64,000 bases of DNA. Origin: Littorina saxatilis. Taxonomy: Eukaryota; Mollusca; Gastropoda; Littorinimorpha; Littorinidae. The translations under genes and the position numbers were made by a program. Shown in pieces: positions 1-10,645 of the stretch. The notes below the pieces were generated by a model. The model was not told the origin of the DNA and did not search any database. It worked only from the letters and a program-made list of their open reading frames with translations. Each line of letters begins with the position of its first letter. The first letter of the stretch is position 1. The DNA lies in assembly GCF_037325665.1 (NCBI RefSeq), contig NC_090255.1, positions 5,786,390 to 5,850,389 of the forward strand. The letters run 5' to 3'.

Positions 1-664
1 CTGCAGTTTGGTGGATATCCTTGTAGCCATATAACTAAATTAACCAAATATTACAAGCTATGCGTTTCTTTTTTTGAACAGTATAGTTTGCACAAGGAAA
101 AAAGAAAAATCGCAACACACGATTTCCAGATCACTGGCTGCTGCAGGGGTCACCGGACAGTTTGAAAGTTACTGGTTTGTCTAGAAAATGCTGTGTGAAC
201 AGGTGCGTTTTCAGATTTGATCTAAAAGAAGAATAGGATGGACTATGTCTGACAGAAAAAGGAAGGGAGTTCCATGTTTTAACAGCAGCAAATGAAAATG
301 CGCGTAGTCCATGTACTTTTCTTTTTTTTGTTTGAATTCGGAACATTCGAGTGTCAGCGGCAGAGCGCAGTGATCGGGAAGGGACGTACAGGTTTACGAG
401 TTCAGACAGATATGAAGGTGCAGAACCAGTGATGATTTTAAAACAGAGACACGAGCTTTTGTACTTAATTCTTTGATTGACCGGAAGCCAGTGCAGATAT
501 TTCAAAAGGGGAGTACAAGGTTGCTTCTTGGAGGATTTACAAATGAATCTTGCAGCTGAATGTTGAACCCTTTGCAGTGGTTGGATGATAGTCTGGGGGC
601 TACCGATTAGTACTGAATTACAAAAGTCTATTCTAGATAGCACACACGAAGAAAACAAAAACAT
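1..664 (-). mobile_element. non-LTR retrotransposon (L2/CR1-like), C-terminal end of reverse transcriptase
   Basis: The minus strand reads open for 177 codons from 664 to 131. The product matches the region after the polymerase core of L2/CR1-type LINEs: 'LSRIDFCNSVLIG', 'LQRVQHSAARFI', 'LHWLPVNQRIKYK', 'APSYLSELV' and 'TWNSLPFSVRHSPS' are the usual landmarks in the usual order. No catalytic FADD box is present, so this is a 5'-truncated copy. Bases 1-130 would be its 3' UTR. The 5' break lies at about 655-665, where the duplicated unit begins. The frame is uninterrupted over this stretch, so the copy is not very old. Clade assignment is inferred from motif style only. Confidence 0.85.
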
Positions 665-1352
665 TTATCTTTGTATCCCCCTCAAAGTGAATTTGACGCA
701 CCCACTTGTTAGCAGACCCACTCTGATGATTCTCTTTCTGTCTCTGCATATTTACACCCTGCCACACTGTTGTGATCTGAGATAACATCCTGAGACATCA
801 GTGATTTCAGCTAATGGTGATCTCAATATAGCCTGTGATCAAAGCTACTGTGTCATGAAGTGGATTTTAGTGTGAAAAAAGGAGTTACTTTTACGTATGC
901 GTGTTCTGCCCTATCTAATTACTCTGACTCTTCACTCTTCACACTAAAACACTCCAAACACAGAATTTTGGGAGGATGCAGACTTATTAATTCCTCACCA
1001 AAATATAACACAATTCTTCACTTCAAATACAACTCAACTTCTCGAACACACAGTTCACACAAACATATAGCATTCACTCAATGCATGTAAATACATGTTA
1101 TAAAGATACTTTCTCAACAATACTGGTTATCAGAGAAACAAATAATCAGAGAAAAAAATGTATGAAGTGGGATATGGCTCTTTCCATGGTTACTGTCTGT
1201 AAATTTATATGTACATACCCTGTCTCTGTTTTCACTGAGTCGGGTTTAAGGAAGTGATGCAGCTCAAATTGCCTGCTGCACGTGAATTTAGCAGGACAGA
1301 GCAGCTGTAAAGAAATAGTCGTTTACACGTTTATTTCTGTTTTTGTTTTAAA
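655..1352. repeat. segmental duplication, unit 1, left block
   Basis: This stretch recurs at about 22010-22640 (interrupted there by a SINE), and its second half recurs at about 39050-39240. Shared landmarks are the AAAACATTTATCTTT start, the CCTGTGATCAAAGCTACTG segment, and GATGCAGCTCAAATTGCC followed by AGCAGGA and CTGTAAAGAAA. There is no convincing gene in it; the short ORFs are not conserved between copies. It marks the start of the tandemly repeated zinc-finger locus. Confidence 0.8.
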
Positions 1353-3805
1353 GGCCCGGCAGGAGTATATAAGGAGCCTGACCTTCTGCGTTGGCAAATC
1401 ATTTCAAACCTCTTGCAGGCAACGGACAAATACTGCTCCTACATTTTCTTTAATATCTCAGTTAAGCATGAGTTACGGTGTCAGATTTTTTGTTCACACA
1501 GCTGGTTTTCACACATTTACCGCCCTATGCACTTAGATAAGGTTAATTCTCCATAATAAAGAAGATATTTGTAAACAAACATTTCAATGGGGATCTTGTT
1601 CAAAGAAAAGGGCGGAGTCAACACTCTCCGACGTCACAGATTTACACCATGCGTTCCAAAAATAGCAAAACACGTGGCATGCGGCAATTTGGTTCCAGAA
1701 CATGCTGTCTCAGGTGCATGTGTATTTGTTACATCGGATATGAAGAAAGAAATGCAACTAACCTTTACCACCAGTTGTGGCCTTGATAGGGTATTCCTGT
1801 GGGGTTGGGATAAAGCTCTCTCACTAATTTGAGCACACAGTCGGGCATCATAAATTTTCTCGGTTAATGTTTACCCGTGTTGGATTGTCTTGATGTAAGG
1901 AAGACGTCTTTTTCGCCAAGTACAATGCACAATTCCAAGCACCGCGTCGGTCTAGCATGGACCAATACTTCTTGTAGAGTACTTTTCTAACGCCGGAATT
2001 CCTGCGGTGTGGCAATTGGCCTGTACCTAGCCACCTCTGGCGATGCCGGATTTGTCACACAAGGGCTGCAAAAACAAAAGGCACACTGGCCTACCCCAGA
2101 GGAGAGCACTGTACTAGGACCCGTGTCTCCGCTTTCACAATTGCCTCCAGGATCAGATAACCAGGTCTGCACCCTAACGGTACTACACACACGAGAGACA
2201 GCCTAGCGCCTCTGTATCGAGGTCACACGATGATGGCCCAGCACCTCTTGGTACACAAGTCGAATCTTTTATTACACACCTTCGAGTTTCAAATGGCCAC
2301 TGATTCTCAGTAAATAGTCTCCTTATTGCGTTCTCCTGGTCACTTAAAAGTTGAGAAGTGTTAAATCAAATTTCGCCATTTATTTCCACAGACAGAAAGA
2401 GATGTCAGTGCAATACAGCTTACAGACCGCAGCCTGGCCCTTACTAAGTTACTATCACCATCGGATGTTGGAATGTGAAACACTCAGGTTTTCCCGCCAT
2501 CTGTCGACAACACTGATTGTGTTAGAGGCTCTCGCTGGGTGGAATAACAGACCGTGTTCCAAAGTATGCGTATACACTACGCAGATTATCACCGTTGACT
2601 TCGTCTACATGGTCCCGCTAACTATAATTACTGTCCCTGAAAGTGCCTCACAGGATGGGCAAGTTTACTTTCAAAACAGAAAGGGGTAATCTAAACTCGG
2701 TTTGTTCTAAGTGGACATGGGAAACAAAGGGACTCGGATCTTGGGTCGCCCCTGGCAACACAAATGGAAGAATCCAGGATATGCAAATGGTCTTCTGCAG
2801 TTTATTCCAAGGTGGTAGGGGGTTGAAAGGGGGAACGAACGGGAGGGGGGAGGGCGGAGGGGACAGTGGTCGGTGGAGCTACTATACTAAGACTGCAGCA
2901 ATGTAGACTGGTGATGTGAAATCATCACCCACACATTTCGAGGTACCCTCCCCCCTCACCATTCGGTTCACAAGCCTGTTTTTGTCCTTGGTCAGTTTGA
3001 AAATGATTGGTTTGTTCAAGTATTCCGCCAAAAAAATGCGCCAAGATTTCCCTCCTCATTTTAGTGGTGTTTGACGCTTGCCCCACTCACTTAGTCAGAG
3101 TCTGATGCAAAAATTGACTCCAGAATTCTGTTCATTGACGTTGTGACGTACTAAACTTGTTTATTGTTCTCGGTTTTGGCTGATTCTGTGTTGTTTTTCT
3201 GTTAATATCAGCGAAAGTACCATCATAGCGGTGACTGAGTTACAGCAACCAAGACTAAGTTTCATTTTGTCCGTTTGACTAGCCTGACATCTACAGCCTT
3301 GACATTGTTATTCTGTTTCTCTCTGTGTGACTGATTTTTTTGACACAAAGGTTCTCTGTGTGAAAGTTCAATTGTATTGTAAATATAAACAAAATACGCA
3401 ATCAATATGCAAGATATCACAAATGTTCAGAAACGAAAATATGTGAAAAACTCTGAAGAAGCTGAAAAGAAGAAATGCTGCTCGCACAGACAGAAAGCCA
3501 GATGGTAAAATTCAGTTTAGCGGTGAGAGAGAGGAAATTAATCTTATTTACGCCCAAGTTCAAAAGGTTAAAACATTTTTGGGAGAAGGAAATCCAAACA
3601 AAGAGCTTGTGGACACTATCTTGTGCTTTTTTTTATTGACAAAAACATTGAAGCTGATTTATTAGAGCGCCCTGGTGCCCCCGCGTCCCCAGTGCACTTT
3701 GGCCTGTTCGTGTTTACATCGCGTGCCACGCGTTGTGCTATTTTTGCTAAGCCCCGCCCCTTTTTCTGTTGCATTATGGGAGAGGCCGGATCGGCCGTGA
3801 CGTGT
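1352..3805. mobile_element. 2.45-kb unclassified insertion with TTAA duplication (DNA transposon-like)
   Basis: Units 2 and 3 run straight from TTTTGTTTTAAATAA(TTAAAG), whereas unit 1 has 2.45 kb between two TTAA (or TTTAAA) copies at 1348-1351 and 3806-3809. Sub-terminal segments are similar in inverted orientation: AAAAATAGCAAAACACGTGG near 1660 against the reverse complement of about 3725-3752 (AAAAATAGCACAACGCGTGG). A TATATAAGG box lies near 1367, and a CCCCGCCCC box and TGACGTG lie near the right end. A TTAA target is typical of piggyBac and Kolobok transposons, but no terminal repeat of either family is clear and no known transposase is recognised. A short coding remnant is listed separately. 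Confidence 0.6.
3407..3663 (+). pseudogene. possible coding remnant of unknown family inside the 2.45-kb insertion
   Basis: An ATG at 3407 opens 'MQDITNVQKRKYVKNSEEAE', a basic, charged start. A neighbouring frame then continues plausibly with 'ARTDRKPDGKIQFSGEREEI' and 'YAQVQKVKTFLGEGNPNKEL' up to a stop near 3663. The composition (evenly spaced charged residues, no low complexity) looks like real protein, but the reading is not continuous in one frame. I do not recognise the family. It could be the N-terminus of the inserted element's own protein or a captured host exon. Confidence 0.3.
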
Positions 3806-3899
3806 TTAAATAATTAAAGTGCTTGCCAAAAAAATAAGTTGTTCCTTTCATCAGTTTAATAGAATACAAACATCAATTTTGATGCATTTTTTGTTTGTT

Positions 3900-3901
<2 letters not shown>

Positions 3902-3941
<40 letters not shown>
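3902..3941. repeat. (TG)n microsatellite, unit 1
   Basis: About 20 GT dinucleotides. The same site carries 238 bp of TG/TGTGTGTCTC repeats in unit 2 and about 31 dinucleotides in unit 3. The open frames across it are repeat artefacts. Confidence 0.95.
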
Positions 3942-3942
<1 letters not shown>

Positions 3943-4069
3943 TCGTATTGTTACTATACCTTCTCCTTTCTCTCTCTTTCTGGATCACCCACACTGATTT
4001 TGGCGGAACAGAGACATCTGATTCCATAGGGAAGCTCACTTAACATCAAAAATAGCACTATCACAGTTC

Positions 4070-4547
4070 CCGCAGTGGGGCACTGCGGTTATGAAATTAA
4101 AGGCCCCTCCTGTTTTTGGAACCGCAGGAGCTTTCTAGTTTGCTGTTACGGGTAGATTTTTGGTTCCTCTTTCCTGTCATGCTCTCTTTTTCTTCATGAA
4201 TTATTTTCTTTTTTCTGCCTTCTTGCTCATTCACCTGTATTTTTTCCAAAAATCTCTTCTCTTGCCGCTTGTCTCGCGATTCATGTATAGTTTAATCTGT
4301 TAGTGTTCTGATGTAAGTCCAGCAGTAGATAGGTTAAGCCTATTTTAACATACTGGAAACTGGTAATCTTCCAGTAGGTATTAATTTAGTTTTACTAAAG
4401 CCTGCTGGGACACAAGTAATGGGTTAGTGCATTTGTAAACAGGAATCGCTTGACAAGTGGCCCCCTTCATCCCCCCCTTCCTCGTCCTGATATGGCTTTG
4501 CGTAGTCGGCTGGACGTTAAGCAACAAATAAACAAACAAACAAACAA
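4070..4547 (+). mobile_element. hairpin-headed SINE-like retroposon, full length, with 13-bp target-site duplication
   Basis: A 478-bp insertion is bounded by ACTATCACAGTTC at 4057-4069 and 4548-4560. Units 2 and 3 have the uninterrupted site (CACTATTACAGTTCTT near 23085 and 39487), which proves the insertion and its orientation. The head is the hairpin CCGCAGTGGGGCACTGCGG, followed by a pyrimidine-rich body, a middle part related to the GTAAGTCC...CTTCCAGTA module of the family at 43509-44112, and the tail GGACGTTAAGC(AAC/AAAC)n. No tRNA box A/B pair is evident in the head, so its polymerase III promoter, if any, is of another type. It probably moves using a LINE that recognises its tail. 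Confidence 0.85.
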
Positions 4548-5094
4548 ACTATCACAGTTCTTTTGATTTGACATTAAGTTTAGCAAGAAATTCATTTACA
4601 AATTTGCAGGTTCATTCAGGTGTAAAAATCATCTCCAGACGCACATAATAATACCCATGATAAATGTTGCTAGCACACAGAATAAAATCTTTGGGGTTTA
4701 AAAACATGAATAAGTATGCATACATTTAGTGTAAATTCAACATGAATCTTTTTTTTTCAGCTAAGACATCTCTGCCACTACACACCACTCTGAGGGACAA
4801 CCATGCACACACATTTTCTTGCAAAAATTCCCCAAGATAAAAATATGATCTGTCCCAAACATTATTCTCTATGAATACTTAACTGACATGGTGTGTGTTT
4901 GTGCATGTGTGCTTGTGAGTATTTGTCTGTTGTATGTGTTTGCGTGTTTTTTTTTACTGTGCACTGTGCTGCGCTGCGAAAAAAATGTGATTCTTTGTAT
5001 CTTATGCGAGCATGTATATGTGCTCTTTGATGATTATTTTCCTTTTTATCTGAGACAAATTGTATTAGTTGTATCTGTCGTGTTGTGTTTTTGA

Positions 5095-5164
5095 TTGAAC
5101 TTGTAAATTGAACTTGTAAAGCTCTTCGAGCTGTGGAGAAGCGCTATATAAATGTCCATTATTA

Positions 5165-5205
<41 letters not shown>

Positions 5206-5215
5206 GTTATTATCA
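5095..5215 (+). mobile_element. LINE/SINE 3' tail ending in (ATT)n
   Basis: The sequence GAGCTGTGGAGAAGCGCTAT followed by ATAAATGTCCATTATTATC runs into an ATT repeat of about 50 bp. The same tail occurs at about 24352-24430. Tails of this type ('GCGCTATATAAATG' plus ATT repeat) are common 3' ends of L2/CR1-type elements in invertebrates. Unit 3 lacks it at the matching position. Confidence 0.7.
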
Positions 5216-5316
5216 TATGAAGTAACAAAATGTTCTTTATTGTTAAACCACATTTTGTTTATGGAACGACGTAAAGTTACCTTCATATAAACATCAGAAT
5301 TGAGTAAGTTTCCATA

Positions 5317-5366
5317 ACCTTCGTGGTTGAAAACGACGTTAAACACCAAAGAAAGAAAGAAAGAAA
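5317..5366 (+). mobile_element. 50-bp SINE tail-only insertion with 13-bp target-site duplication
   Basis: GTAAGTTTCCATA occurs at 5304-5316 and 5367-5379. Between them is only ACCTTCGTGGTTGAAAACG through GTTAAACACCAAAGAAAG. Unit 3 has the empty site (GAGTAAGTGTCCATGCC near 40930). This is an extremely 5'-truncated copy of the SINE seen whole at 30310-30680. Confidence 0.9.
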
Positions 5367-6084
5367 GTAAGTTTCCATACCAATAGCAATACTCTTGCCG
5401 TCTAAATTTATACTTGTTTTATTTTAACGCTGCGTCATGTATTTGTTTGAATTAGGCTAAAAAGACATTTCTATGGAAGGGAGGTCACTACTACCATGTT
5501 TCCGGATCGAGGCAGATTTCTCGACTTCACAGCAATGCAAACTTGTGCCATGAATTGTTATTAAGCCATTTATAAAACGACTATCACTGAGCCTTTCACT
5601 AAACGGACACCTATTTTCAAGGGAATGTAAGTTGTTACGACAGGTGGTTTGGAAAAGGAACACAATCCGCGAAAAGCCTCACAGTCAGTGAGTCACAGGT
5701 AATGTAGCGTTCTTGTTAAATTCCTAGCTCATAATTCACTGCAGAGGAATATTAAGGTTCCAAATTTGCAGAACCTTCACTTGTAAGCATAGCAAGTCAT
5801 TTTACGAGGGTCAACTGAAAATGTTGGACTCGAACAGGAAGGAGTTGACTTGCGAGTCTCGGAAAAAGTTTGCATTTCAACATCGAAGTGGATTCACAGC
5901 GCGCGGCGCGTTCTGCAGCGTTGCGATTTTCAACGCGCGGCGCTACGAGGAGCGCTGCGATTCACGACGCGCGATGTATTCTGCTGTAATATTTCCTTCA
6001 CAATCGCAACGTTTACAACTGTCAACAGCTACATCTATCTGAGAAATAAAACTGTCAATAAAACGAAAAACAGAGCTCCATTCT

Positions 6085-6508
6085 ACACGCCAGTAAATAC
6101 AGCACCCTATACTCACGTGACATGTATGTGACTATCCCCCAAATTCGATTTAACTTATGCGTAAACGAACCGAGCAGTGCTGCTGATCGAACTTTGGACC
6201 TTGTATCCCCCCCCCCCTCCCTGGATTCTTGTTTGTGATGATAAATGGTATTTTGACTTTGAAATTAGCTTCAACGCAAAATAGTTCTGTTCTTATTCAA
6301 GGGACGTAACCGCTCGGTGCGTTTTCTAATAAATCGAATTTCGGGTAAAATCGATCGAATTACATCACGAATCTGCTTCAGTTGCAAGATCTTGCCATGA
6401 TTTTCTCCCTCAAGACAATTGTACCGCTTGAAATTGGCGGAGAAACAGTCAGTCTGAAGTTTATTTGACATGTCACGTGAGTATAGGGTGCTGTATTTAC
6501 TGGCGTGT
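6085..6508. repeat. perfect 40-bp inverted repeat, 344-bp spacer
   Basis: 6085-6124 starts ACACGCCAGTAAATACAGCA and ends CACGTGACATG. 6469-6508 is its exact reverse complement. The spacer contains the C-rich tract near 6207 and no gene. Identity over 40 bp implies recent origin or gene conversion. Confidence 0.95.
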
Positions 6509-6628
6509 CTCCATTCTCTCTCTCTCACTCTTTCAACTGAGTTCACCACATATCGCTGCGCCGATGTAAAAACGTGCCTAAGTTCCGGCCTTGAATACGT
6601 GGCAGTCATATCACTACATGTCATTGCA

Positions 6629-6788
6629 ATGGCTTCTACTATATGGAAAGCAGCTGAGTTTTTAAACTGGGATGACGTTTTTAAACAAGTATCCGAGTAC
6701 AGTGCCGCGGAACCGCTGTTAATCGGTATCACACCACAGGCGGAAGGCTTTGTCCACTGGACTACTACTATCACAGAAAGACTACAAG
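6629..6788 (+). other. possible exon in the left palindrome arm
   Basis: ATG at 6629 opens 'MASTIWKAAEFLNWDDVFKQ' and reads to 'WTTTITERLQ', followed by AAG|GTATGTCAC, a good splice donor at 6789. The inverted arm contains a partly matching start on the minus strand (near 7458: 'MAAEVLTAGVTTGG', then a donor-like AAG|GTATTG). Composition is protein-like. I do not recognise the family and find no partner exon. It may be a host exon captured by the inverted duplication or a chance reading frame. Confidence 0.25.
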
Positions 6789-8229
6789 GTATGTCACTCA
6801 CCTTCGGGTCTTCTGTGTTCTTGGAGTCGCTTCCTGGGGAAAAAATATTGTTCAAGACGGTTTACCTCTTCCTACAGTCTGTGTAAGGTCAAATAAATAC
6901 AGTTGAATGATTGTTTGAACTATTATGTGCCTTTAGTTTTCAGTTTCCGTTGGCTGCAGGTTGTTTTTAACCCTCATTTGGACGAATCTTCGTTTGCGAG
7001 CCGCTAATCCACTTGGGGACAAATCATGTATGCCGCACCGAATATGCATACCAGCGCTCATTGGTTAATAACAGGATATTTGATGATTATTTTCCCGTGG
7101 GTAGCTTCCCTTTGCTGCACAATATTTACATATGTTTTAGACCAATGAGCGCTGGTATGCATATTCGGTGCGGCATAACCAAATGATGGTTAAAAACAAC
7201 CTGCAGCAGACAGAAGCTGAAAACTAAAGGCACATAATAGTTCAAACAATCATTCAACTGTATTTATTTGACCTTACACTGACTGTAGGAAAAGGCAAAC
7301 CGTCTTGAACAATATTTTTTCCCCAGGAAGCGACTCCAAGAACACAGAAGACTCGAAGGTGAGTGACAATACCTTGTAGTCTTTCTGTGATAGTAGTAGT
7401 CCAGTGGACGATACCTTCCGCCTGTGGTCACACCAGCAGTTAACACTTCAGCAGCCATTTTGGAATTCGCGCATGCGCAGATTTTTTTTTATTTTTTATT
7501 TTTTTTCTCGGTTGATTAGAAAGCGTATTCAGTTATCAGCAGAAAGTGCAATTTTGTAGTCTTGCAGCCCTGAAGTTGCTTTTGAGTGTCCAAGGAAAGA
7601 ATGTAAAGGTTCTTAGGATTACATCGGGCACACAAATACACGATTTGTCTTGTTTTTCTGGTTGATTTGAACGCATGCGCAGATCGTTTTTTTCGAGTGT
7701 TTTTCCTCCTCTTTCGGGTTCCTTCTTCGTTCCATGTAAGCGCTGGAACTGTTAACTGGTGTATGTAACATTCACTTGAGATAATATAATAGAGGTAGGT
7801 GCAATCAATTGTTGTTCAAAATGTTGCTGATAATCATAGATGTACGAAAATAAAGCGCGTCAACAATCTGCGCTGCTGAGAACAATAGCCGCGCTCTTGG
7901 AATCGCTGCGCTGCACAACACGCCGAGCTCTGTGAATCGCCGCGCTCTGTGAATCCCTTGCCGTTCAACATTGTTCCTCCGGACCTCCACGACGTCGTTG
8001 TCCGTTTCGTAGTGCTCAACCCTGAGGTACTACTTCATGGTTGTAAACATATGATGGTTTGAGGATGGCGTATCTGGCAAATATAGCGGATGGTTAACCA
8101 TCTCCAAGCCGCATTAATCATTTGTTGCCGTGGAAACCAAGGACTTTCTGGCAGGGTCGGTGTCTTAAGGGAGCAATATCCCTTTCCGTAGTGTTCCTCG
8201 GTGCTTAGCCTTGATATATATGCTCTCTT

Positions 8230-8850
8230 AGTTGACTTGCAAGTATGGAAAAGAATTCACCGGTTACTGTCATCTTTTGGAACGAAGTCCAACAGGAAAT
8301 ACCCCTCTGCGTCTAATGAAACAGATGCCATCACCTTTTTAAGGGGAATTGACCCTGACTTTCTTTAGGTGGGTATAACCGTGATGCCCCTACTGCATGA
8401 ACAGTTGATTGGTTTCAGGCTGAAAGTGATGTGCCCTAGTCTCATCATCAGAAAACAAATAGGGGCAGAAGATCCTCTCGATCTGCCTCAAATAAACGTA
8501 AAATGTCACGTGCCATGTTGGATCTGAAGTGCTTCTTTTCTGGTGTAAAAGTTTGAGGACCTACCTTGCTTAAACTGTCTTCATGAAAAGTTTTCTGCAC
8601 AGAATACTCCAAACTCATTCATGTGAGATGCCAAGAGTATCGGCAATGTAATAGGTGCACATTGGTTAATTTTGCACCACCAGTGTGCAGACAGCATCAA
8701 CGGTTTCTTGAGTTGTGACCATTGTTGGTTTTCTCACGGTTTGTCACCACGGTTTTCCTTCCAAGCCTGTATTCCGCTGACCACCTTATTACTGTGGTCT
8801 ATGAAGGGTGATCCCTGCCAAACGTTTCCATCAGGTCATTATGAATTTCC
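8230..8850 (-). pseudogene. mariner transposase remnant (broken)
   Basis: Read on the minus strand, pieces of a mariner-family transposase follow in order: 'TTQETVDAVCTLV', 'ADTLGISHE' with 'VWSILCRKLFMKTV' (helix-turn-helix), 'LFSDDETRAHHFQPETNQ' (first catalytic Asp region, equivalent to TGDETW), and 'KGDGICFIRRRGVFPV' (equivalent to the VFWDxxGVLLVDF strand). Several in-frame stops and frame changes separate them, and the C-terminal third with the last catalytic residues was not found. It is a decayed, inactive copy of a plain DNA transposon. Confidence 0.7.
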
Positions 8851-8857
8851 AGTTGTT

Positions 8858-8908
8858 ATAACCTTCGTGTTTGAAAACGACGTTAAACACCAAATAAAGA
8901 AAGAAAGA
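8858..8908 (+). mobile_element. SINE tail-only insertion
   Basis: TATAACCTTCGTGTTTGAAAA through GTTAAACACCAAATAAAGAAAGAAAG is the last ~50 bp of the SINE found whole at 30310-30680. No clear target-site duplication is visible. Confidence 0.8.
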
Positions 8909-9339
8909 TTTTAAGTTGTCTAAGATTAAAAACATTTCTTTGCAAATATTGGATCGCTGAGTTTTGTTAGTTTTCTAGAATGTGGGGTTAACAGTGGGGT
9001 ATGGTACTTTGAGAAACCGAGGCACACAAACTAACCGGTAAAAATACATATTATTTTGCATGACCTCTTCACAAGAATCTTTCTTAATTCATGCCAAGTT
9101 TTGAATGTCTAAGTCAATTCCTTCCTGGTTGGGCCCGGTACTTCTCACTGACCCTTGTAGATCCCTTTGAAGTCACGGAAAGAACTGTAAATACATTTCG
9201 TTTACAAGTGTCAAAGAAAGAATGATCTGTGTAAGCCAACAGGGGAGGCAACTCTGTCGTGTAAGTGATGTCCCTTGGTTGACACAGTGTGTATTTTCTC
9301 GTAATTTTTGTCAATCAAACATGAACATTAATTAATTAT

Positions 9340-10645
9340 GCTTAAGTTTGGTGTTCAATCTGTCTACTAATTTCACGACAAATGCTCTTTGGCTTGGTGA
9401 CAGAGATCTGTATCAAAATCTAGTAAAGATCGAATGCCACTGGATTTTAAGCTAAGAATTTAACACGCTAAAGTTCGTTATTACCCTTGCCCAAATTAGG
9501 AGCCGTGATTTTTGTAGTCACCCTCACTTGCCTTGACTTGATCAGTGGTTGAGGCACATGAGCTAGGGCCTGTTCACTGTTCTAAAGTTGATGGGGAATG
9601 AATACAGAGTGGCTTGGGAACCGGCAAGTCGATTGTGGAGCCCTACCATCTTATTTTTGTTAGTATATTTTAAAAATGTGTTTAACTCTTTTTGTTTCCT
9701 TTTTAACACTCCTTCCTTTTATTTGGCACTAAATCTATTCCTTTTTATTCTGAAGCATTTTGGTGATGGCACTGAGATTGCAACAACTGTGATCACTGCC
9801 TTTCGTCCTTGAACTGAAGCAGCAATAAATTGGTTTCAGTTGTGGTTAGTTGTCGTGCAGGAACGCAGAAGAAGAAGTTATGGTTAAACATATAAATCTG
9901 CTTCGCATCGAGTTACTCTGCCAGGATCTCTGACAATTGCGAACCGCATCTCTTGATGTACAGTCAGTCGCTGATTAGGGATCGCACTGTTGATGAAATA
10001 CAAGTCTTTCTGAGTCTTCTTCTTCTTTTTCTTCTGTGTTGTTACAATTGAATTTTTGAAGAAAATCTTATTGGACGGCAAAAACTATAGGTAGCTTGTG
10101 GAGAGTGCGGGTCTCCGAGCCTGGGGGGTCCGTAGCCGACTTTGTGGTTGTCCAGCCTAGGGGCTCCGTAACCGACTGGCTGGTTCTCCAGCCACAGCTA
10201 AAAAGATATGTCAGTGTCACTGACACTCACCAGTAGATCTCTGATGCTCAGAATGCTCACTCTGAATGTAAAATGTGTATGGCATTTGTTTAAAGTGCTC
10301 CGGACAGTGGTAATGGTATTTGTGGTCGAGAGTTCAAGTCTTGCCCTTGCTGATGTTTTTTTTTTAATTTCTGCAATTTATAACCTTTCTAATATTTGTA
10401 CCTTCTTAACTAACCTTTATTATATTTTTTGCTCTCTTCTTCTTTAGTCCAAAGCATGTATTCCAATGTGTTTGGGTGGTTTCTACCAAAGTGAGGCAAA
10501 GATCGCCACAACAAAGCTCACGAGTTAATGATTCCGAATCGGCCATCATTGAATGCGCCCACGAACCAAGTATTGTGAATCACTAGTCCCAATTCAAGCA
10601 GCGGTATTTATCAACAAAATGCAGTGCATGTATATATAAATCATC
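9340..10645. repeat. segmental duplication, unit 1, block upstream of exon 1
   Basis: Matches 41890-44680 in unit 3 with insertions removed. Anchors are TTTAACACGCTAAAGTTC, CAGTCAGTCGCTG(A/G)TTAGGGAT, GTGGAGAGTGC, GTGTTTGGGTGGTTTCTACC, GATTGCCACAACAAAGCTCA against GATCGCCACAACAAAGCTCA, and GGCCATCATTGAATG. It is absent between 24.3 and 31.9 kb in unit 2. It lies 0.5-1.8 kb before the exon 1 ATG and may hold the gene's promoter. No TATA box is obvious. Confidence 0.75.

Larger units (their letters stand above)
3806..5700. repeat. segmental duplication, unit 1, TG-microsatellite block and right block
   Basis: Paralogous to 22641-24260 (unit 2) and to 39240-39680 plus 40797-41270 (unit 3). Shared anchors are TTAAAGTGCTTGCC, TTCCTTTCATCAG, a long TG run, TTCTCCTTTCTCTCTTTCTGG, GACAACC(A)CACACA, CAAAAATTCCCCAAGA, and GGAACGACGTAAAGTTACC against GGAACGACGTGAAGCTACC (units 1 and 3). 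Unit 1 carries three later insertions here (4070-4547, about 5095-5215 and 5317-5366). I see no gene. Confidence 0.8.
5820..7990. repeat. large nested inverted-repeat (foldback) region
   Basis: Several inverted repeats nest here. An outer GC-rich pair (about 5880-6000 against 7860-7985, sharing GGATTCACAG(C/A)GCGCGGCG and related words) encloses a perfect 40-bp pair (6085-6124 and 6469-6508) and a pair of arms about 265 bp long (6710-6972 and 7190-7455). In their loop lies a perfect 36-bp pair (7030-7065 and 7141-7176). No transposase is present. This could be a foldback transposon or a locus rearranged by inverted duplication, and it could form long hairpin RNA if transcribed. Confidence 0.75.

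Noticed and set aside
1347-3810. LTR retroelement reading of the 2.45-kb insertion (TATA box, AATAAA near 1556)
   Set aside because: No paired LTRs and no TG...CA ends; the TTAA flank fits a DNA transposon better.
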